Of a stretch of 64,000 nucleotides of DNA, positions 57,631-64,000 are shown piece by piece (the stretch's first letter is position 1; the number at the start of each line of letters is the position of its first letter). The notes under the pieces are model-generated. The model did not search any database. It was not told the origin of the DNA and saw nothing but the letters and a program-made list of their open reading frames with translations. This stretch comes from Paramecium pentaurelia (lineage: Eukaryota; Ciliophora; Oligohymenophorea; Peniculida; Parameciidae). Both the position numbers and the translations under genes were made by a program. The stretch spans positions 354,008 to 418,007 of the forward strand of contig CAJJDO010000019.1 in NCBI GenBank assembly GCA_905183005.1. Direction: 5' to 3'.

Positions 57631-59106
57631 TCAAATCGATTTTAAAAAATCCTTTAATTTATTTAATTTAAGAACAGCTTAATCCATGTAATTTTTAAAT
57701 TCTATCCAAGTTAACTATTTTAATTATTATAGTATATTAATACAGTTTTATCATTAGATTATTTATCATTTTCTGAATTTAAATCATCAATTACTTCTTG
57801 TGCAAGCTAATCAACCATTTCTTCAAAGTGTTCATTTTATCCTTTTAACTATTAAATTAATTTATTTATTAATACTTTAAATTTAGTCTACATATCTTTC
57901 ATACTATCTGTTAATAGTTATTTTATTTCTGGAATACTAAGTGCTCCACTATTATCTTTGTCATATTTATTAAAAAGTTATTTGAGATTTCCTCTAAATT
58001 AGAATTTTCCCTTATCTTCAACACATAAATATTGAATCCATTCTTCCCTTGATACATATCCTGAATTATCTTTATCCAATATTTTCATTTCTTCTTTTAT
58101 TCTAAATAAATCAGGCTTATCTCCTTCATAAGCATATAATAAGAACTTCAATTCTTAAATTGATGTTTAATTATCAGAATTTATATCAGATGCATCAAAA
58201 GCACTCCATGCAGCCATAATATCTTCATAAGATTCCTTTAAAATACCATTAGGATATTATTGATTTTAATCATCATATTTTTAATGTATTTTAGTAGATT
58301 AAATTAAAATATCAATAAGTAATTCTATAGTATCCTTTTTTTATTCTTTAAGTTCTGCTAGAAACAATGTTTTTAAAGAATCTGCATCACAATATTATTA
58401 ATCTGTTCCTCCTGCTGCAGATTCATATAGTTTTTAAAAGAAAATTCTTTTTTCCTTTGCTCTTCTGTCAGCATTTTCAAAGGTTTAGACTAATGCATAT
58501 TATAACATAAAATCTTATAATTCCCATGAATTTAAAAGCCATAAACTAAATTCATGAAATGATATTGATGCACTTCTATCTGAATCTAATTGAATAAACA
58601 TTTTTTCTGCAAAATATTCTAAATCCTTAAGTTCTGGAGGTTACAATTTAGCAATTTTACATAATGCTCTTATACTTGCTTATAAAGTCATAATAAGTTC
58701 TTTTTTTTCAATTTCACCAGATTAATCAAAATCAAACATTTTATATATGAACTCTAATTTAGTATTAAACTCTTCTCCACAAAATACAATCTATTAGATA
58801 TTTTAATTTCATACAATGACAGCTAAACTTTCATAAATATCTACTTATCCAGCAGCTGATTAATTATTTTCCAATAATAGAAACACTTATTCAGTCCATT
58901 CTTCTAATATTCCACCAAATACATCCAAATATTCATCTAATATTAAAGTACTTTTAGTTGGATACGAATCATTAATCATTTCTATACACTAATAGTTTCA
59001 ATTTAAGTATTACATCATTTATGTGTTATAGCTTTCTTGTTTTAAGGAAATTAATTAAAGTTTCTTCTAATGGACCTTTTGGTACAGTTCTAAAATAATT
59101 GCCCAT
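57631..59106 (-). CDS. Myristoylated multi-EF-hand calcium-binding protein
   Basis: Begins MGNYFRTVPKGPLEETL, an N-myristoylation signal. About 450 residues with at least five EF-hand-like loops: DFDQSGEIEKKELI, LDSDRSASISFHEF, DINSDNQTSIQELKF, LDKDNSGYVSREEW and YDKDNSGALSIPEI; the last two are canonical. Introns include a 24-nt one before IVFCGEEF and a 29-nt one that gives the C-terminal end LTWIEFKNYMDQAVLKLNK and TGA at 57631. Around residue 50 a frame step suggests another intron I could not place exactly. Probably a membrane-tethered calcium sensor. Confidence 0.8.
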
Positions 59107-59297
59107 TATTATTATTATTAATATTATTATATATAAAAATAATATATGAAACAGTTTTATTTATACATTATATCTAATAAATAGAATTGCTTCTCTATTT
59201 AAATGACTTCAATTGAAATATTATTAATTATATTCAAAAAAGTCGTTTTATATCAATAATTTGAATTAGTCTTTTATTGATCATATTAATAAATATA
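59107..59297. other. Divergent intergenic region
   Basis: About 190 bp between the divergent EF-hand gene and the two-helix membrane-protein gene; AT-rich, no motif assigned. Confidence 0.35.
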
Positions 59298-61399
59298 ATG
59301 TATTACAAAGTTGTAAAATTCATACAAGTTGCTGATATGTTTGGAGCTGATATAACATTGAATATTTAAAATAAAGGAAAGTTTACTTCTGTTTTTGGAG
59401 GCTTCATGAGTTTAATAGTATGGATTGTAATGCTTTACGTGTTTATATCATAAGGAGTAGATTTAATTAATAGAGTGGATTAACAAGTATAACTTTTTTA
59501 AGAATAAGGCTATCACTAGAACAATAAATGACATAAGTCCGAATGCTAGAGTTCTCAATATCTCTAATTTTATGATAGGTATTAAGTTAGATGATCCTTT
59601 ATAAACTTTATTTAATACCACAAATTAGACAATGTTTAACATTACTGTTTATTAAAATCATATTACAACATTTCCTAATAGAACAAGAATTAAATCAATT
59701 AATACAAGTTTAATTCTAGAATAATGCACTAGTTAACATTTTTAATCCTTAGATTTAATATCGGATTCTGATTAATTAGAAACTTTCACTAATTATTATT
59801 GTTTACCTTTAAATTATTCATTTGTTTTGGAAGGCACATATAACTCCTAACATTTTTAATATACTTAAATTAAAGTCTCTGCTTGTAAAAATTCAACGTA
59901 ATGTTTTACTACTGATTAATTAAGTCTATTATCAGAAAGATAAACATTTAAATTATCTACTTTAATGTTTACAACCATTATCAATCCATTTTCTAATGAT
60001 GCAATAATATCACAATAACTTTTTTAGGATTTTTATTAATAAACTAAAAAACTTTAAGAATAGGTATCAGATATATTTTTGGAACCCAATACTTTAGAGA
60101 TTGATAATTCTGTTTTTCCATTTGAAAAAGATTCTTTCTTTGGAGAATTTTGGTCTTTTCGCTTGGGAAATATCAGAAGTTTTATTGTAATTAATATAAA
60201 ATAATTAGAATGACTATGTTGAACCAACTGGTTATTTTACTGTAAATCTTAGAATTTCTTCAGAATATTATTCATCATTTATATCATTTAAAAAATTTGG
60301 TGATTTCATTTCCTTTATTGGAGGAACTTTAAAAGTGATTACTAGTTTAATTGGTATTATTGTAATTAAGTATAATATAATTGGATTTAAATTAATGTTA
60401 GCTAATACTTTATATTAGTGTAAATTAAAAGATGATTCAAGATCTTAAAAGAAGGCTGAATAAAATGATATTTTTAAATTCATTTAAAAAGAAAAAGAAA
60501 AAGCAGAAGCTATGTTATAAAAATTTAGAGGATCTACAAAGAAATTGTTCTAATTTAATAAAGTTACAGGAATTTTCAAATCTTAAAGATTTACTTAAAT
60601 CAATAAATCAGATACAGATTTACTTAAAGATGTTCAGTAACCAAATAATATAAAAGAAATAGATTCAGTAAAATTAGAACCCACAAGTCATGAATATAAA
60701 TCAATAGATCATCTTAAAGATTCATTCATATAAAATATGGTTGAATAATTGCTTATGGCTAATGAGAAAATTAAATTAGGATTGAATTTTATAGTCTATT
60801 ATCTTTCTTGTTTCAGACATATTAAAAGATTCAAAAGAACTTATATAGTTCTTCAAAAATCAACAATCAATATTAATAATGATCTAGATATTATTCTAAT
60901 TTTATAAAAACTTTAAGAGATTAATAAAATTAAACATTTATTACTTAATAATAATTAATTATAACTATTTAATTATATTCCATAACCAATAATAACATGG
61001 GATGGACATTAAGTTTAAGATTCATAATAATCAAAGAATTCAATTGCCAAATTAAATGTAATTGGCAAAGTATGTAAATATGATACTAGAAACAAAATGT
61101 TAAAATTATTTAGAGCATACTAAGAAGTGAAAATAGATGAAAATGAAAAAGAAATTAATTCTCGTTTAATAGAATAATTGGGACCAATTGTTTAAAAAGT
61201 TTTTCAATAATCTCATTAAATTACAGAAGACTATAATAAAATGAAATAATAAGAAGAAGATAATCATATTAAATCAAATTAAAGACCTCCATTAAATACT
61301 ACAAATTTATCTTAACGTGATAAAATGTAGACTTATGGTCCAAATTATTTGTTATCAAAATCGGATGCAATAGAAATTGAAGATATTGCTTATGATTGA
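59298..61399 (+). CDS. Two-helix membrane protein with large external and internal domains
   Basis: About 670 residues. The N-terminus MYYKVVKFIQVADMFGADIT precedes a first membrane helix (GFMSLIVWIVMLYVFIS). A large, Asn- and Cys-containing domain follows (FMIGIKLDDPLQTLFN, FNITVYQNHITTFPNRTRI, QIKVSACKNSTQCF) with NxS/T sites compatible with a lumenal or extracellular side. A second helix (FISFIGGTLKVITSLIGIIV) leads to a Lys/Gln-rich cytosolic tail ending DAIEIEDIAYD. Introns of 25-35 nt occur, one at about 59490-59520. This layout is common in ciliate membrane-protein families of unknown function. No domain name can be given. Confidence 0.6.
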
Positions 61400-61535
61400 T
61401 CAAATTTTTGTTATTTAAATTAATTATTCTATATAAGATATTTAATAACATAATATTAAGTAAAACATATTATTATTTGCATATATATTTATTTATAACT
61501 CTCAATTTTGCTCTTATTAGGCAGCTTATAACTAA

Positions 61536-61864
61536 TCATATATTAAAATTATAATTAACTTCTTTTTTTAATTCTGCAACTTCTCTCTTTAATTTGATGT
61601 TTTCATCCTTTAATTTTTCATATTCTAATTTTAATTTATCTACATCAATATCCACTGGAGATCCTAAATACTTTTTCACATAACTAAATCAAATACTTTA
61701 ATTACTCTATTGCATTATTAGGTTTCTCTGGTTCTTCATATAATCCTACCAAAACTCTTGTAAGTTGATCAATCACTCCTGCCTTTTCTAAATACTTTCT
61801 AAATTCTTCTTTTTTAGAATCTGTTGTCTATAATATAACAAATCTAATATACTTAAAAACTCAT
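61536..61864 (-). CDS. MYCBP: c-Myc-binding protein homologue (MYCBP/AMY-1)
   Basis: A small protein of about 90 residues: MSFQ, then TTDSKKEEFRKYLEKAGVID, QLTRVLVGLYEEPEKPNNAI and YVKKYLGSPVDIDVDKLK, followed by a C-terminal coiled coil (LEYEKLKDENIKLKREVAEL). The R-Y-L-E-K-x-G-V-x-x-x-L-T-x-V-L-V-x-L-Y-E-E-P-E-K-P block is the family hallmark. Two introns: 25 nt after MSFQ and 22 nt inside AIDYV. The homologue in animals binds c-MYC and A-kinase anchor proteins and is found in cilia; c-MYC is absent in ciliates, so a ciliary/AKAP-like role is more likely, by inference. Confidence 0.9.
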
Positions 61865-62254
61865 AAATTTTAATATATTTAATTATTATTATTCATTTCA
61901 ATAAATAATAAGATTATATACTTCTCTCTTATTAAACTCTTTCAAAAATTCTTAATAACATTATTCTTTTATTAAATTCTATGTTATAGAAATAATTTAT
62001 AAAATCATATCAAATAGAAAAATAAGTAAATTATTTGAAATCTATTAATTTGAAATTAAAAAAATAACAAGAAATATAATAGACTTGTTGAAGTTTAGAT
62101 TGTGCAGTGTATTAGGAATTTCATAAATTTATGATTTTAATAATATAATTATTTGATGGATAAATTATAAACAGAAATATTGCTAGTTAACAAAGACATA
62201 TATAATTAACTATATGACACTAAATCCTACACAAAATTAGATTAATTAAAAAAA
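61865..62254. other. Divergent intergenic region, no gene seen
   Basis: About 390 bp between MYCBP (minus) and the Gln-rich gene (plus), AT-rich and without coding character. Confidence 0.4.
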
Positions 62255-62947
62255 ATGAACATTTAACCATCTCCAATACATGTAGCAAAAGATCTATTGA
62301 GTGCTAGAGAAAACCCATAAGAATATGTAAAATAACATAAATTGGATTTTAAGTTTAGATAAACATAATTTTGGTAACCCTCAATTAAGGACACTATGTC
62401 ATAATAATAAACTATTTAATAATAATAATCAGAATAATAATAGGATTAATAATAATTAGCAGATACAACAAATGCAATATCATTTATTGAGACTTCAAAA
62501 AATGAAGAATCTTAAATGTAACAATCATCATAATCAACAAGAAGGAAAATACTCTTCAAATCTAGATTATCAAAATAACCAAGTGATTCATCTATATGGA
62601 AAAAGCCTCTCAAATAAATTAATAAAATAGTTTTATAATTAAAACAAGATAGCAAAGCTGAATATTTTGCAATTATAAAATATGAGGATGCAAGTAATTA
62701 ACTAGAATAAAAATCAATGGATGCAAATAAGAAAATTTAATGGGATTGCTAAGTGAAATTTGAGATTACTGATGAGCAAAATTTATATATCATTATTGTT
62801 CAATAATAATAAGGAAAAATAGGATAGTAAAATGTATTATAATAAACAATAAATATATAAAATGTTGAAAAATAGTTCTAATCAGAGGTATAATTAAAGT
62901 ATTTAAAAAACATTATCAATGCTATTTTGTTAGTAGATTTTAATTGA
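62255..62947 (+). CDS. Gln-rich protein of unknown function
   Basis: About 225 residues in a frame open from MNIQPSPIHVAKDLLSAREN to VQLKYLKNIINAILLVDFN. A 27-nt in-phase segment near 62320 (GTAAAA...TTTAAG) could be an intron or coding. The N-terminal half is Gln-rich and disordered (SQQQTIQQQQSEQQQDQQQ), the middle basic and Ser-rich (SQSTRRKILFKSRLSKQPS), the C-terminal half has mixed strand-like sequence (AEYFAIIKYEDASNQLEQ, NLYIIIVQQQQGKIGQ). No family recognised. Confidence 0.5.
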
Positions 62948-63335
62948 TGTTTTATTTTATATTATATTATCAGATATTATTATTTATTCTTAAATCTTTA
63001 TAATCTTATTATTCATTAATAATAACATATTTAAAAAAAATAAAATTTTTTGAACAAAATTAATATAAACCATAATTATTTCATGTTTATTTCAATTTAT
63101 ATTTATATTATTATAAATTCTATAAATAAACAGACAAGCTAAAGAGTTACTTCGACTTTTGTTATCATCATATACTCTTGGCACTCTTCTGTTGAATTAT
63201 TTTTTAGAATTTCTTTTATTAATTATGATATATTTTTATATAAAAATATCTAATAGGTTATTAGAATATTGATTTATATTAAAAATTATGATGATCGTTT
63301 AAAATAATTTTAATTGAATTTTATAATTAGTAATA
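62948..63335. other. Intergenic, no gene seen
   Basis: About 390 bp of AT-rich DNA before the last gene; no coding frame. Confidence 0.4.
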
Positions 63336-64000
63336 ATGAGATAACAAATTTCTGCACCTGCCTATGGAGTAGGATATAAGACTCCATTCTCTCTAAATTA
63401 ATAAGGAGCTGTCAAACTTATCTCTCAACCCTCATTTTAAAATTAAGTTTAACCAATTGCATAATAACAATATCAATAACAATAATAAAGTTACCCATAG
63501 CAATACAATAGATAAGTTTATCCAATAAATGGGAATGCAAATGTGAATAGAGGAACATGGGAATAATAGGGGGGAGTTTAAAGAATTTAATCTAGTCATG
63601 GAAATGTTCCTGTGCAAAGTCCATTATAAGTTGTTGATTTGTAGTAAGTAGAGGAACCTTGGAGAATAAAGGTTCAGGAATTACAAAATAGAATAAAAGA
63701 ATTAGAAGCTTAACAATAAAATAAATAAGATAACGATGATGAGGAAAGTGAATTATCTTAAGCATATAGTTAAATTTAATAATTAGTTAACACAATCAAA
63801 ATATTATAAGATGAAATTTAATAATTATAAGAGAAACTTGAGTAGAAATAAAATGTGATAGATGGTTATGATAGATAGATATAAGAAAAAGATAAAGAAA
63901 TTGAGGAAGCAAATCAATATATTTAGGAATTGCATGGTCAGCTTGAAGAATAAACAACAAACGTTGAAGAGAAACATAAGTACTTGTTTGATGAAGTTAA
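63336..64000 (+). CDS. Gln-rich coiled-coil protein, 5' part
   Basis: The gene runs off the end of the window. It starts MRQQISAPAYGVGYKTPFSL and has a Gln/Tyr/Pro-rich N-terminus (PIAQQQYQQQQQSYPQQYNR), then a coiled coil (EPWRIKVQELQNRIKELEA, TIKILQDEIQQLQEKLEQK, EIEEANQYIQELHGQLEEQ). About 220 residues are visible and no intron is needed. It may be a cytoskeletal scaffold like the other coiled-coil genes here; no family recognised. Confidence 0.6.

Noticed and set aside
1..64000. CRISPR arrays, prophage, insertion sequences and bacterial operon signals
   Set aside because: None seen. Spliced introns, eukaryotic housekeeping genes and a Pol III tRNA exclude a prokaryotic origin.

Overview
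The window is macronuclear-type DNA of a ciliate, most likely a Paramecium. It is very AT-rich. Long reading frames appear only when TAA and TAG are read as glutamine and TGA is the sole stop. Protein-coding genes are cut by tiny introns of about 20-33 nt with GT(A) at the 5' end and TAG, AAG or CAG at the 3' end. Genes lie on both strands, often only tens of bases apart. I translated with the ciliate code and joined exons by eye where a known family or a continuous frame justified it. Exact starts and intron sets of the less familiar genes are approximate.

Layout. 1-4 kb: the 3' end of a mitochondrial carrier, then ZPR1 and a CobW/ZNG1-type GTPase on the minus strand. 4.4-8.4 kb: a C2-like membrane protein, a protein kinase and histone H2A.Z on the plus strand. 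9.3-11.8 kb: a Rab GTPase flanked by two related helix-turn-helix proteins (minus). 11.8-15.8 kb: a sparse stretch with a small MGC protein and a WG-motif nuclear-type protein. 16-21 kb: a B-box/coiled-coil protein, a trichocyst-matrix-like secretory protein, ATG101 and a broken membrane-protein gene (minus). 20.9-23.3 kb: a kinesin-6-like motor. 23.8-31.9 kb: a divergent kinase, a very large orphan protein and RPA1 (minus). 32.9 kb: tRNA-Ile(AAU). 33.6-41.2 kb: ribosomal proteins P1 and eL8, an EF-hand protein, coiled-coil proteins, a SANT/Myb protein, and a near-identical 813-bp duplication that begins at an ambiguous base (N). 41.5-46.1 kb: alpha-COP and the Fe-S scaffold ISCU (minus). 46.1-48.8 kb: a phosphatase-like protein with Ser in place of the catalytic Cys and a long Gln-rich tail. 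48.9-59.1 kb (minus): a coiled-coil protein, katanin p80, a cytoplasmic-type dynein intermediate chain, an F-BAR-like protein, a small unknown and a myristoylated multi-EF-hand protein. 59.3-64 kb: a two-helix membrane protein, MYCBP and two Gln-rich proteins, the last running off the end.

Most genes are housekeeping and are not organised as operons. Four microtubule-related genes fall in the window: the kinesin-6-like gene, katanin p80, the dynein intermediate chain, and coiled-coil genes of possible cytoskeletal role. Adjacency of ZPR1 with the zinc metallochaperone-type GTPase is suggestive only. I see no phage, CRISPR array or clear transposon. The points most worth a second look are the N-bounded duplication, the start codons 10 bp apart at 38.67 kb, the catalytically altered phosphatase, the paired helix-turn-helix family, and an in-frame TGA inside a multi-pass membrane-protein gene.
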